A DNA stretch of 45,321 bases. It comes from Planctomycetia bacterium. Lineage in GTDB: Bacteria > Planctomycetota > Planctomycetia > Pirellulales > Thermoguttaceae. Of this stretch, positions 1-9,311 are shown piece by piece (positions within the stretch are counted from its first letter, which is position 1; each line of letters starts with the position of its first letter). The notes beneath the pieces are model-generated. The model worked only from the letters and a program-made list of their open reading frames with translations. It searched no databases and was not told the origin of the DNA. Made by a program: the position numbers and the translations under genes. The stretch is from NCBI GenBank assembly GCA_030527205.1, contig JAUNBG010000023.1, positions 11,514 to 56,834 on the forward strand, in the 5' to 3' direction.

Positions 1-99
1 CGAAGATTCCGCAGCTCCGACGCCCCCGGCGCCCGTTGTTCCGGAATCCAATAATCCTGCGCCGGTTCTCGAAGATTCAGCAGCTCCGACGCCCCCGGC
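1..99 (+). repeat. Direct repeat encoding EDSAAPTPPA twice
   Basis: A 30-bp unit at 1-30 recurs at 70-99 with one mismatch, a 69-bp (23-codon) period that keeps the frame. It encodes the acidic/Pro-Ala-rich linker of the secretin-N-like protein. More units may lie upstream, outside the window. Confidence 0.85.
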
Positions 100-1807
100 T
101 TCGACTTCTGCGCTGGTTATTCCGAGTTCAAACAAAATGTTCGATTCTGATTCTGCTTTTGTAACGCTCAATAAGGGACATTCAACAATCTCAAAGAAGC
201 CCAAAACGAGTCTTCAAAACTTGTTTGCGTTGAATTCCAAAAACTTTTTGTTGCTTCTTTCCGGATCGATATTAATAGCTGACGTTCCTGTGGCGCAAAT
301 AAATGAATCCCAACAGGACGACTCTCAGCAAACGGTTCTTTCAAATGAACAAGTTAAAACAGTTGACGAAATTCTTTCAAAAGTCGATGACTCGAATGAA
401 CAAGAACAGATTGTCGATTTACAACAGACAGAATCTCCTCAAACTGACTCTTCCGTTATTCAACCAGACGAATCGAATTCTTCTGCGGCGAGTTTTGATA
501 ATTCAAATATAATATCAACTGATTTGTCCTCCAATTTGGAAGCCAATTCTGTAACTTCTTCGGAAAATAATATTGCAAATCCTGATAATGCGAACGAGAA
601 AACAGAAACATTTGAGGTTTATCCGACATTGTTTGGCGATCTTTCAGAAAACGTTTCAACTGATATAACAAGCGCAAACAACTCAAACTCTTCAAGTTTT
701 CATTCCGCTCCGACTCAAATAGCTCCAGGCGTTTATATTGTTGTCAATGAAGACGGGACGTTAACCATAACTTCCAGCGATGCAGAAGCTCTCGAAGAAT
801 TTCAGCAAAAATTGATTGATGCTGTTCAAAAAATAAAAACGGGACGCAAATCAGAAGACGCATTGAATTCTGAATTGACGCAAACTGTTATTCCCGATTC
901 AATTTCTGATGAAAATATTTCGAGTTCCAATATTCAATTCAACCAGATATCAACGGATCAAAACAATATAATTGAGGCAGTTCCCAATGTTCTTCTTATG
1001 AAATCAAATGACTCAAACAGAGCGGAGTTGCTCGAAAAGAATCTTTGGTTTCAGGCCAAAGAATATCGCGAAGCCGCCAAAGAACGTTTGGTTATGGAAA
1101 CGCGGACTTTTTCCGTTTATCAAGTTAAAGAAGTCAGCGTTACAATGGTTTTGCCAAGATTGCAAACATTTATGGCGGATCGAATTAATCCGCCGCAATC
1201 GGCTTTAACGCCTTCTCCGCAAGCTCTGGCTCGCGGCGTTCGTTTTCAGACAATCAATCCCGGGCCGCGGATGACGCTGACTCAAGACCCGATAATGAAT
1301 ACAATAACAGTTTATGGAAGCAAAACAGATCGCGATGAGACTGGCGCTATGATCGTTCTTTTGGATCGTCCTGAACTTTTTCCCCAGCCGATATCGAAAC
1401 CAACTAAAGTTAAAGTCAAAAATATTTCCGTTGTCAAAATGAATCAACTTGTTTTGCAAACTTTTTCGCGAAAATTAATGATGACGCAACTTCCCGGAGG
1501 CATGAGCCCTCGAATTTCGCCCAATACGGATACCGATATGCTGGAAATTTATGCTCCAAAAGAATTGGCAGAAGAAATTGTCGAATATGTTAAAGAAACG
1601 GATGAAGATGTCGTTAAAGATCCGATTCGGCAAGTCCGCATTATTCAGCTCAATGATATTAATTCAAATGTATTGCAAAGTTATTTGAGTAATTTTCAAA
1701 GATCAGGAAATTATATGAATTACAATAATTATTATAATCCTTATATGATGAATCCCTATATGAATTATAATATGAATAGAAATCGCTTGACCGGTCGGGG
1801 TTTTTAA
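2..1807 (+). CDS. Secretin-N/NolW-like repeat protein, 5'-truncated by the window edge
   Basis: The frame is open from base 2, so the gene starts before the window; the first in-window ATG (137) is internal. The visible 601 residues have three parts. First is a low-complexity Pro/Ala and then Ser/Asn/Gln-rich region, with a repeated EDSAAPTPPA segment at the very start. Next come about three alpha/beta repeats (encoded near 1110-1360, 1400-1600 and 1625-1710) of the type found in secretin N-domains, with phrases such as ITVYGSKTDRD and LEIYAPKELAEEIVEYV. Last is an Asn/Tyr/Met-rich tail. No C-terminal secretin pore domain follows. Secretin-N-like repeats normally mediate periplasmic assembly of type II or type IV secretion machines. 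Here the protein may be a stand-alone envelope or structural protein, and the exact role is unknown. It ends 169 bp before the ABC ATPase gene. Confidence 0.72.
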   Translation, partial: EDSAAPTPPAPVVPESNNPAPVLEDSAAPTPPASTSALVIPSSNKMFDSDSAFVTLNKGHSTISKKPKTSLQNLFALNSKNFLLLLSGSILIADVPVAQINESQQDDSQQTVLSNEQVKTVDEILSKVDDSNEQEQIVDLQQTESPQTDSSVIQPDESNSSAASFDNSNIISTDLSSNLEANSVTSSENNIANPDNANEKTETFEVYPTLFGDLSENVSTDITSANNSNSSSFHSAPTQIAPGVYIVVNEDGTLTITSSDAEALEEFQQKLIDAVQKIKTGRKSEDALNSELTQTVIPDSISDENISSSNIQFNQISTDQNNIIEAVPNVLLMKSNDSNRAELLEKNLWFQAKEYREAAKERLVMETRTFSVYQVKEVSVTMVLPRLQTFMADRINPPQSALTPSPQALARGVRFQTINPGPRMTLTQDPIMNTITVYGSKTDRDETGAMIVLLDRPELFPQPISKPTKVKVKNISVVKMNQLVLQTFSRKLMMTQLPGGMSPRISPNTDTDMLEIYAPKELAEEIVEYVKETDEDVVKDPIRQVRIIQLNDINSNVLQSYLSNFQRSGNYMNYNNYYNPYMMNPYMNYNMNRNRLTGRGF

Positions 1808-1976
1808 ACGACCCCTTCTTTCGACTCTTTTAGAGTAAAACGATCAAAAAATAGATTATCGATCTCTTTTGCCCATAACAATAACCTTGAGCCTGTTCCG
1901 AAAATCGACGAAGAGAAATTGAATTGATCGACAAATTTGATGGTTTTCAAAAACTTTTGATTTTTCCAATATAATA

Positions 1977-2741
1977 ATGACGTCAATAATCGAGTTAAAC
2001 TCTGTTTCTTTTGCCTATGAGCGCAAATTGATTTTGGAAAATGTTGATTTGGTTATTCCAAATGGCGAATTCGCTTCAATTATTGGTCCAAATGGCGGCG
2101 GTAAAACAACGCTTGTTCAATTGATTCTTGGAATTCTTTCGCCGCAAAAAGGAACGGTTCGTTTGTTTGGCGATCGTCCGGAAAAAACTCGTTTGCAAGT
2201 CGGTTATATGCCTCAGTCATTAAAAATGGATATGCGGTTTCCGATTTCTGTTTGGGATGTCGTTCTCATCGGCAGAATCAGTAATTCGACTTTTTTTCGT
2301 TATCGACGCGAAGATTATGAAGCGGCGGAGTTCGCTTTAGAAAAGATGAAACTTTCCGACTTGAAGAATCATTCGTTCGGCGACCTTTCAGGCGGTCAAC
2401 GTCAGCGGGTTTTGATTGCCCGCGCTCTTTGTTCCAATCCCAAACTCTTAATTTTGGATGAACCGACCAATAATATTGATCCTTCGAATGCCGAAATTCT
2501 TTATGAACTTTTGGGCGAACTCAACAAAACCGTTTCAATAATTATCGTTTCTCATGATTTGGGCGTTGTTTCGCGTTATGTCCAAAGCGTTATTTGCGTC
2601 AATGGTCGCGTTCTTGTTCATCCGACTTCTGATCTCAATGGAAACGTCATTCGAGATATTTATGGTTCCGATATTCAACTCGTTCGTCATGACCATCGAT
2701 GCAGCGAATATGGTCATCATCTGAATTCTTCTCCCCAATAA
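1977..2741 (+). CDS. ABC transporter ATP-binding protein, ZnuC/MntB-like
   Basis: A 254-residue ATPase carrying the full set of ABC motifs: Walker A GPNGGGKT (37-44), Q-loop Gln80, signature LSGGQ (137-141), Walker B LLILDEP (157-163) and the H-loop His193. The overall pattern (a short stand-alone ATPase, PQSLKMDMRFPISVWDVV after the Q-loop) fits the zinc/manganese uptake group. The His/Cys-rich C-terminus (HDHRCSEYGHH) would suit metal binding. It would energise a membrane permease at the cytoplasmic face. No permease or metal-binding lipoprotein gene is adjacent, so the partner subunits must be elsewhere. The start ATG has no clear SD. The metal specificity is an inference. Confidence 0.88.
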   Translation: MTSIIELNSVSFAYERKLILENVDLVIPNGEFASIIGPNGGGKTTLVQLILGILSPQKGTVRLFGDRPEKTRLQVGYMPQSLKMDMRFPISVWDVVLIGRISNSTFFRYRREDYEAAEFALEKMKLSDLKNHSFGDLSGGQRQRVLIARALCSNPKLLILDEPTNNIDPSNAEILYELLGELNKTVSIIIVSHDLGVVSRYVQSVICVNGRVLVHPTSDLNGNVIRDIYGSDIQLVRHDHRCSEYGHHLNSSPQ

Positions 2742-3157
2742 TCGACTGTTTTTTTTGAATGCGATTCTTTTAATCAACTTTTTCCTTAAAGAAGTTTAAT
2801 ATCAGAAATTTTACATTACTGGACGACTTTGTTCTTTTGTAGTAAAATAAAAATGTTTATCTGTTTTCCAAAAGTTTTCAAATTTTGAACGGAATAAAGA
2901 CGTCGGGAGAAAAATAGCGTTTCGCCTATTTCAAAAACCGATTGAGATAGCAGCCATTGATTTTATTTCTGGATTCAACAGAATCATTTGGTTGACAATG
3001 ACGGGGGCAATAACTGGGTTACAGGAACGCGTTCGTTTTTATTCTTTCAATAGATTAATGATTAAACGCTGATTTCTAAGGAATCAAATATCAAATCCTC
3101 ATCGAATAAACTCAAAATGACTGAATAAAGTCAGCAATATACAGAAAGGAATAAAAA
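2742..3157 (+). other. Intergenic region before apgM
   Basis: No convincing gene is visible in these 416 bp. A short hairpin (AAATAG/CTATTT arms, 2912-2931) and another (TGACT/AGTCA, 3118-3133) are present. A TTGACA at 2992-2997 has no well-spaced -10 that I trust. The last bases hold the apgM ribosome binding site (AGAAAGGA, about 8 nt before the ATG). Confidence 0.5.
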
Positions 3158-4360
3158 ATGGATTTGCATGAATTAATTCAAAGTTTACAAACCGAAGGCG
3201 GCAAAATTGTTATGCTGGTTTCCGATGGCATCGGCGGCCTTCCGATGACGCCAGGCGGCCCAACGGAACTCGAAGCGGCCAATACGCCCAACCTTGACGC
3301 ATTGGCAGAAAAAGGAGTTTCTGGAATGTCGCTTCCAATTCTTCCCGGAATAACGCCTGGAAGCGGTCCCGGACATCTTGGCCTTTTTGGTTATGACCCG
3401 TTGAAATATCAAATTGGACGCGGCGTTCTCGAAGCGGCTGGAATTGCTTTTCCGGTTGGCCCGAATGATGTTTGCATCCGCTGCAATTTTTGTACAGTTG
3501 ACGAAAATGGTTTGATTACTGATCGGCGCGCCAACCGCATTCCGACCGAAGAGAGCGCTGAAGTTGTTAAACTGTTGAAAGCGATTAAAATTCCGGGCGT
3601 CGAAATTTTTGTTGAACCTGTTAAAGAACATCGATTTGTTGTCGTTTTCCGCGCCGAAGGACTTGGCGGAAATGTTGCCGATACAGATCCGCAAAAGACG
3701 GGTCACGCCCCATTGGAACCGGTTGCCAAGGACGCAGAAAGTCAGAAGACAGCCGAAATTGCTAAAGAATTTTTCAAGCAGGCGACTCAAATTCTGAAAG
3801 ATCAACCAAAAGCAAACAGTTTAACAATGCGCGGCTTTGCGAAAAAACCAAATCTTCCCTCCTATAAAGAGCTTTATGGTTTGGATGCTGCGGCAATTGC
3901 TGTTTATCCGATGTATAAAGGGCTTGCGAGTCTTGTTGGAATGGAACTTGTCGGCCAACCGGCTTCTCTTTCCGAAGAAATTGACGTTTTGAAAGAAAAT
4001 TGGGACAAATATAATTTCTTCTTTGTTCATTTTAAATATACAGACAGTCGCGGCGAAGACGGCGATTTCGATGCCAAGGTTAAAATGATCGAAGAACTTG
4101 ATAAAGTCATTCCTAGAATTATCGAGTTGAAACCGGATTGTCTCGTTGTTACAGGCGATCACAGTACGCCAGCCAAAATGGCGTCGCATAGCTTTCATCC
4201 CGTTCCAACAATGATCGTTTCTGATCTTGCCCGAACAGATCATTGCAAAAAATATAGCGAAACAGAAGCCAATAATGGCGGACTTGGTCATTTTCAGGCA
4301 ATGTATTTGATGCCTTTGGCAATGGCGCATGCCAACCGGCTGGGTAAATTCGGCGCTTGA
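3158..4360 (+). CDS. apgM: 2,3-bisphosphoglycerate-independent phosphoglycerate mutase, archaeal type
   Basis: Interconverts 3- and 2-phosphoglycerate in glycolysis and gluconeogenesis, using an alkaline-phosphatase-superfamily metal site. The 400-residue length is that of the archaeal (aPGAM) type and shorter than the roughly 510-residue GpmI. Family marks are VSDGIGG with metal ligand Asp23, the ANTPNLDALA segment, the phospho-Ser region TPGSGPGHLGLFGYDP (Ser69 the likely nucleophile) and the C-terminal metal-binding VTGDHSTP and HSFHPVP segments. The start is backed by a good SD. It stands alone between the ABC ATPase and an EF-G gene. With pgi and tpiA in the same window it covers three glycolytic steps. 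Confidence 0.95.
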   Translation: MDLHELIQSLQTEGGKIVMLVSDGIGGLPMTPGGPTELEAANTPNLDALAEKGVSGMSLPILPGITPGSGPGHLGLFGYDPLKYQIGRGVLEAAGIAFPVGPNDVCIRCNFCTVDENGLITDRRANRIPTEESAEVVKLLKAIKIPGVEIFVEPVKEHRFVVVFRAEGLGGNVADTDPQKTGHAPLEPVAKDAESQKTAEIAKEFFKQATQILKDQPKANSLTMRGFAKKPNLPSYKELYGLDAAAIAVYPMYKGLASLVGMELVGQPASLSEEIDVLKENWDKYNFFFVHFKYTDSRGEDGDFDAKVKMIEELDKVIPRIIELKPDCLVVTGDHSTPAKMASHSFHPVPTMIVSDLARTDHCKKYSETEANNGGLGHFQAMYLMPLAMAHANRLGKFGA

Positions 4361-4448
4361 TTTTTAGAGCGTTTCTCAGAATCTATTGTTTTTTTGACTT
4401 GACGATTTGTTTTTAATGGTTGATTTTGTTTTTGGGCAAATCAACCCA

Positions 4449-4484
4449 GATAAGATCAAGAATATTGATAAGATCAAGAATATT
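4449..4484 (+). repeat. Perfect 18-bp tandem duplication
   Basis: GATAAGATCAAGAATATT occurs at 4449-4466 and again immediately at 4467-4484 with no mismatch. It lies 90-125 bp upstream of the EF-G start. It may be a slippage duplication or a doubled binding site; nothing else in the sequence decides between these. Confidence 0.9.
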
Positions 4485-4573
4485 ATTGAGACGATATATA
4501 AGACAAATCGTTCATTTTTCGCTCGACGCTTTTTCCCATTTATTATTTATCAAACAGGCAATATTGAATAACG

Positions 4574-6655
4574 ATGTCCAGTGAACTTAAATTGTTAAGA
4601 AATATCGGCGTTATAGCCCATATCGATGCCGGAAAAACGACAGTAACGGAAAAGATGCTTTATTATTCGAATTTCGTTCATAAAGTTGGAATGGTTGACA
4701 ATGGAACAACGGTTACCGATTCCGATCCAGAAGAACGAGAGCGCGGAATAACCATTAAAGCGGCTTGCGTGACATTTAATTGGAATCAATGCGTTTTCAA
4801 TTTGGTTGATACGCCGGGTCATGTCGATTTTACGGCGGAAGTTGAACGTTCTTTGCGCGTTTTAGATGGCGGAATTGTTGTCTTTAGTGCCCGGGAAGGG
4901 GTTGAAGCTCAAAGCGAGACCGTTTGGCGTCAAGCAAATAAATATCATGTTCCGCGAATTGCCTTTATTAATAAAATGGATCGCGAAGGCGCTGATTTTT
5001 ATCGAACCGTTCAAGAAATACAAAAGCGGCTTGGCGCGCATCCCATTATTGTTTCGATTCCTGTTGGGTCAGGTCCGCCGCATATTCCAGAAGCGTTTCG
5101 CGGAACAATTGATTTGATTTCGATGAAACAATTGACTTTTGATAAGGAAACAAAAGGTCAAACGTTTTCTGTTTCGGAAATTGAAGAAGGAATGAAAAAA
5201 GAAGCGGAAATGTATCGCGACAAACTTCTTGACGATCTTTCAATGTTCAGCGACGATTTGACGGAATTGTTGTTGTCGGACGAAGAGATTTCGGAAGAAA
5301 TGCTTCGAGGCGTTTTGCGCGAAGCGACGATTTCTGATATGGCCGTTCCGATTCTTTGCGGTTCGGCTTTGGATGGGATTGGCGTTCAACCGGTTATGGA
5401 CGCAGTTTGTTATTATTTGCCTTCTCCGCTTGATGTTCCAGCCGTTCAAGGACAAGACCCGACGCGTCCCGACGATCCGGAATTAAGCCGTTCCGCCGAT
5501 CCCGACGAACCGTTTTGCGGACTGGTTTTTAAGATTGAGGCCAATAATCATGGGGATCTGAATTATTTGAGGGTTTATTCGGGAACGCTCAAAGCCAATT
5601 CGCGGGTTCTTAATCCGCGCGAGAATAAAAAAGAGAACGTTCCGCAACTTTGGCGAATTCAAGCGGATCATCGCGAACAGATTCAGACCGTTTCCGCAGG
5701 CGATATTTGCGGGATTGTCGGTTTGCGTTATACAGTAACCGGCGATACGCTTTGCGATGTTAAATATCCCATTTTGCTTGAAACGATTACATTTCCCGAA
5801 ACCGTTGTTTCAATGGCGATCGAACCGGAATCTGCCGATGAGCATAAGAAATTGAAGTCTGTTCTTGAAATGATGAAGCGTCAAGATCCAACGTTTCGCG
5901 CTATTGTTAATGAAGAAACCGGTCAAACGCTTATTTGCGGAATGGGCGAACTTCATTTGGAAATCATCAAACATCGATTATTGCGCGAACATAAGGTTAA
6001 GGTTCGGGTTCATAATCCGCGCGTCAGTTATCGGGAATCAGTCCAGAATTCAACGGAAGTTCGCGGCATTTGTCAGAAGACGCTTAACGGAACGCGACAT
6101 TATGCCGAAATAGCGTTGCGAATAGAGCCGCTTGACGAAGATAATCAGGCGGTTGAAATCGTTTATGACTGCAATGATGAAGCATTTAAGTCTGATTACA
6201 AAAATATCGTTCTTGAATCGCTTCGAGAGGAAAGTCAGGGAGGCGGTCAACTCGGTTATCCATTGATCAGCGTTCGAATGACCGTTTTGGGAGGGGCTTT
6301 TAATGATTTGGAAACAACGGAACCGGCCTTGAGAATGGCGGTCTCGGACGCTTATCGAAAGGCGTTGGAAACGGGGGGAATTGTCCTTTTGGAACCGATT
6401 ATGCGTTTGGAAATTTCGTCTCCCGACGAATATGTCGGCGATCTTGTCAGCGATTTGCATCAACGTCGCGGAATTGTGACCCAAACGCAGAGTCGCGGAA
6501 AATTAACGGTTATCGAATCGGAAACGCCGCTCTCAAATCTTTTTGGTTATTCTTCCGCAATGTTGAGTTTAACCAAAGGTCGCGCCAGCAGTTCGATGGA
6601 ACCGCTAAAATATCGACCCGCGCCGCCAGAAATTCTCAAAAGTTTTATGCTTTAA
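4574..6655 (+). CDS. Elongation factor G, divergent paralogue
   Basis: A 693-residue translational GTPase with the complete EF-G domain order. GTPase motifs are AHIDAGKTT (G1), RGITI (G2), DTPGHVDF (G3), NKMD (G4) and GSA (G5), followed by domains II-V. EF-G drives tRNA-mRNA translocation and ribosome recycling on the ribosome. Two features differ from typical housekeeping EF-G: switch I reads TDSDPEERERGITI, and the usual domain IV QSGGRGQYG segment is replaced by QKTLNGTRHYAEI. This resembles secondary EF-Gs (EF-G2/spdEFG group), so I do not assign fusA. No ribosomal protein or tuf genes flank it, also unlike the str operon. The start ATG has no strong SD. Confidence 0.88.
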   Translation: MSSELKLLRNIGVIAHIDAGKTTVTEKMLYYSNFVHKVGMVDNGTTVTDSDPEERERGITIKAACVTFNWNQCVFNLVDTPGHVDFTAEVERSLRVLDGGIVVFSAREGVEAQSETVWRQANKYHVPRIAFINKMDREGADFYRTVQEIQKRLGAHPIIVSIPVGSGPPHIPEAFRGTIDLISMKQLTFDKETKGQTFSVSEIEEGMKKEAEMYRDKLLDDLSMFSDDLTELLLSDEEISEEMLRGVLREATISDMAVPILCGSALDGIGVQPVMDAVCYYLPSPLDVPAVQGQDPTRPDDPELSRSADPDEPFCGLVFKIEANNHGDLNYLRVYSGTLKANSRVLNPRENKKENVPQLWRIQADHREQIQTVSAGDICGIVGLRYTVTGDTLCDVKYPILLETITFPETVVSMAIEPESADEHKKLKSVLEMMKRQDPTFRAIVNEETGQTLICGMGELHLEIIKHRLLREHKVKVRVHNPRVSYRESVQNSTEVRGICQKTLNGTRHYAEIALRIEPLDEDNQAVEIVYDCNDEAFKSDYKNIVLESLREESQGGGQLGYPLISVRMTVLGGAFNDLETTEPALRMAVSDAYRKALETGGIVLLEPIMRLEISSPDEYVGDLVSDLHQRRGIVTQTQSRGKLTVIESETPLSNLFGYSSAMLSLTKGRASSSMEPLKYRPAPPEILKSFML

Positions 6656-6661
6656 AATCGG

Positions 6662-6694
6662 GAGCATTCAATTATTATGCTCTGTTGTTTTTTG
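6662..6694 (+). terminator. Rho-independent terminator after the EF-G gene
   Basis: GAGCAT (6662-6667) pairs with ATGCTC (6677-6682) around a 9-nt loop and is followed directly by TGTTGTTTTTTG. It sits 7 bp after the EF-G stop codon. Confidence 0.75.
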
Positions 6695-6792
6695 TATGAC
6701 AAACGAAGCAAAAATCAAAAAACTGATAAAACTGATAAAACGGGACGCCCAATGCTTTTTAATTGACTCTTTTGTTCAAAGGAGAATTGATA

Positions 6793-7815
6793 ATGAGAAA
6801 ATATAGTTTGGCAAAAAAACGGGTTGTTCTTTTTATGTTGACTGCTTGCTTGACTTTTTTGTTTTTTGAGGGCGGTTGCCAGCAACAAACATTGGTTGAT
6901 TCTTCATCAACGTTGTCAGAGAGCGAAAAACAGACGACTTCTCAAACCGAAGTCATGACGAATTCTTCAGAGGTTTCTTCAGAAGTTTCTTCTGCGGTTT
7001 CCTCTGAAGTTTCCTCAACAGTCGATTCGAATGAAAAGAATGCCGAGATTCCAAACTTAATTCATTTGGCCGAAGCTCAAGGAATCGTTCTGGCAAGAAA
7101 TTCTGATCATTCCATTAAAGCAATTGACTTTTCAGCTCTCGACAATGTAATTGGCATTGATCCCAAAGATTGGGAACAGTTGAAAAAAGTTCGCGTTTTG
7201 AAAGGTCGGGGACGTCTTTCGCCGAAACTTATTCTTTCGCTTGAGAAAATGCCTCAATTGACAGAATTTCTTTGGGCTGATGTTCGTTTGGATGAAGGGG
7301 AATATCTTTGGCCATTATTAAAAATCTCTCCCAAACTTAAGAAAGTTCGTTTGACAGGTTTAACATCCGAAAACGCTCTTCCGATTTTGGATGTTTTAGC
7401 AGAATGTCCGAGTCTTGAGGAACTCGATATCAGTTCCTCAGAAATAACGGATGACGTTTTAGCAAGAATCAATTTTCCGGCAATGACGAAATTGACTAAA
7501 CTGAATTTATATCAGCTTCCGGTTTCCAATGTTGTCGCTTCGGCTCTTTTGCCGTTAAAAGATCAGTTGCTTTGGTTAAATCTTGACGCGACAAAAATTG
7601 ATGAAACGGTTATTCCAGAATTATCGCAATTTCAACAATTGAAATTTCTTCATTTGGGTCGAACCAATATTTCTTCGGCTTGTTTTGATTCGCTTTCGAA
7701 AATGAATTCTTTGGAAACGCTTTATATTACTCGAACAAAAATCAACGAAATAGAAGCCAATATATTAAGAGGAAAACTTCCTTCTTGCAAGATTATCTCT
7801 CAAATCGAAAAATAA
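6793..7815 (+). CDS. Leucine-rich-repeat lipoprotein
   Basis: The ATG at 6793 is chosen because AAAGGAG lies 8 nt upstream; an in-frame TTG at 6763 has no such support. The 340-residue product has a basic N-terminus, a hydrophobic stretch (VVLFMLTACLTFLFFEGG) and a Cys, giving a weak lipobox (EGGC). Then comes a Ser/Glu/Val linker (SSEVSSEVSSAVSSEVSS) encoded by a degenerate 15-bp-type repeat at about 6968-7020. From roughly residue 120 there are several LRRs of the type LxxLxLxxTxI (for example KLTKLNLYQLPVS and LKFLHLGRTNIS). It probably displays a protein-interaction surface at the cell envelope. It is followed after 4 bp by the NapH-like gene and is likely cotranscribed with it. Confidence 0.75.
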   Translation: MRKYSLAKKRVVLFMLTACLTFLFFEGGCQQQTLVDSSSTLSESEKQTTSQTEVMTNSSEVSSEVSSAVSSEVSSTVDSNEKNAEIPNLIHLAEAQGIVLARNSDHSIKAIDFSALDNVIGIDPKDWEQLKKVRVLKGRGRLSPKLILSLEKMPQLTEFLWADVRLDEGEYLWPLLKISPKLKKVRLTGLTSENALPILDVLAECPSLEELDISSSEITDDVLARINFPAMTKLTKLNLYQLPVSNVVASALLPLKDQLLWLNLDATKIDETVIPELSQFQQLKFLHLGRTNISSACFDSLSKMNSLETLYITRTKINEIEANILRGKLPSCKIISQIEK

Positions 7816-7819
7816 AGTT

Positions 7820-9178
7820 ATGTTTATCAAACGTTTTGGAATCTTTTTTGTTTTGCTTGCTTTGGGTTGGGGATTATTTTTTTCAGAATCTCCCAAGGGA
7901 AACGTTTGGGCTCAAAAGGGTTCCAAACCAACGTTTCAAATTTATGAAACTCATTCGATCGAAACGGCGCTTCCTGATTCTTCGACTTGGTTGGAAAATC
8001 GCGATTTTTGGATTTTGAGTGTTTTTCTTGTTTTGTTGCTTTTATCAACTTATGCTGCTCTTTATCGAAGAAGTCGGCGATTAATTGTTCTGTTATCAAT
8101 TCTTTCAATTGTTATCCTCGGTTTTTGGTTTCATGGTTGTCCTTGTCCCATCGGTTCGATTCAGCATATCATTCTTGGTTTTTTTCAAGCGAATTATTTT
8201 GTTTCCTGGACGATCTTGATTCTGTTTTTGGCTCCGCTTTTTATGACGTTGTTTTTTGGTCGAACGTTTTGCGGATCAACTTGTCCAATCGGAGCGGTTC
8301 AAGAAATGCTCGCTCTTTTTCCGATTAAAATTCCTGATTGGCTGGAACATTTGCTTGGGTTGTTTCGTTATTTCTTTCTTGGTTTTGCCGTTCTCTGCGT
8401 CGCTTGCGGATTATCCTTTATAATTTGTCGTTTTGATCCGATCGTTTGCCTTTTTCGAGGCGGAACCGGTTTGCGGAATATTTTGATCTATAGCGGTTTG
8501 TTGCTTCTTATTGGCGTTTTTGTTGGAAGACCTTATTGTCGTTTTCTCTGTCCGTTTGGCGCTCTTTTATCAATTTGTGGCCAATTATCTTTTAAACATA
8601 TAACGGTTTCTCCAGGGAAATGCGACCAATGTCGACTTTGCGAAAACATTTGTCCTTATAATGCAATTTTGAAGCCAACAGCGAAACCAACAATTCAAGA
8701 ACGTCGTTCGGGACCGATTCAATTAGGCGGTTTTCTTCTCTTGATGCCCATTTTAATCTTGTTTTTTGGTTATCTGGGTTCATTTCTTGCTTTTCCAATG
8801 GCGCAATTTCATCCAATTGTCAAACGAGCGGAATTGGTTTATGCAGAAGAAACCGGTTTAGTTGATCAGTATGGCGCTTTTGATGAAACGCTTGCTCATT
8901 ATCGAAGCGGAGTTGAGAACGAAGTTCTTTATCGCAATGCGGCCAATGTCTTGCGTCGGTTTCAAATCGCTTCTCCTTTATTTGGTTGTTGGGTTGGTTT
9001 TGTTTTTGCTGCGAAATTGATTTCGTTTTCCGTTCGCCGAAAAAGAACGGAATATCAAACCGATTCCGGGCGTTGTTTTTCTTGCGGTCGATGTTTTTGG
9101 CATTGTCCAAACCAAAAGGAAAATCGAGTCTTTTTAGACGGGCAAATTGATTTTGGTTTTTCCAGAAAGTCAAAATAA
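7820..9178 (+). CDS. Polytopic [4Fe-4S] protein, NapH/NosR-like
   Basis: A 452-residue inner-membrane protein with an N-terminal signal or anchor and about seven further hydrophobic segments (near 63-83, 88-105, 128-147, 181-203, 218-236, 302-325 and 383-402). It carries two NapH/NosR-type CxxxCP motifs, CGSTCP (Cys151/155) and CRFLCP (Cys240/244), and a CPCP pair (107/109). It also has two complete CxxCxxCxxxC ferredoxin motifs at Cys268/271/274/278 and Cys419/422/425/429. Such proteins pass electrons between membrane quinol and periplasmic or cytoplasmic partners. The physiological partner is not shown. The FMN-binding periplasmic domain of true NosR is absent. It lies between an LRR lipoprotein (4 bp) and a PQQ-like propeller protein (133 bp), suggesting a common envelope redox role. 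Confidence 0.8.
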   Translation: MFIKRFGIFFVLLALGWGLFFSESPKGNVWAQKGSKPTFQIYETHSIETALPDSSTWLENRDFWILSVFLVLLLLSTYAALYRRSRRLIVLLSILSIVILGFWFHGCPCPIGSIQHIILGFFQANYFVSWTILILFLAPLFMTLFFGRTFCGSTCPIGAVQEMLALFPIKIPDWLEHLLGLFRYFFLGFAVLCVACGLSFIICRFDPIVCLFRGGTGLRNILIYSGLLLLIGVFVGRPYCRFLCPFGALLSICGQLSFKHITVSPGKCDQCRLCENICPYNAILKPTAKPTIQERRSGPIQLGGFLLLMPILILFFGYLGSFLAFPMAQFHPIVKRAELVYAEETGLVDQYGAFDETLAHYRSGVENEVLYRNAANVLRRFQIASPLFGCWVGFVFAAKLISFSVRRKRTEYQTDSGRCFSCGRCFWHCPNQKENRVFLDGQIDFGFSRKSK

Positions 9179-9311
9179 CCGAAACATTTTTTCCATTAAA
9201 TATCCGGGCCGTTCTGAGCGGCAATTTTCGTGTTTAATTTTATGATTCGCTTATCGTTATCGAAATTGCGGCAATAAGAAATCCGGGGCTTTCAACAGAT
9301 TTGAGTTTAAA

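Noticed and set aside
137..1807. Start of the secretin-N-like gene at ATG 137
   Set aside because: The frame is open upstream to the window edge and encodes a repeat shared on both sides of 137, so this ATG is internal.
3185..3805. 206-codon minus-strand frame opposite apgM
   Set aside because: It overlaps a certain enzyme gene and its translation shows no family; it is an antisense shadow.
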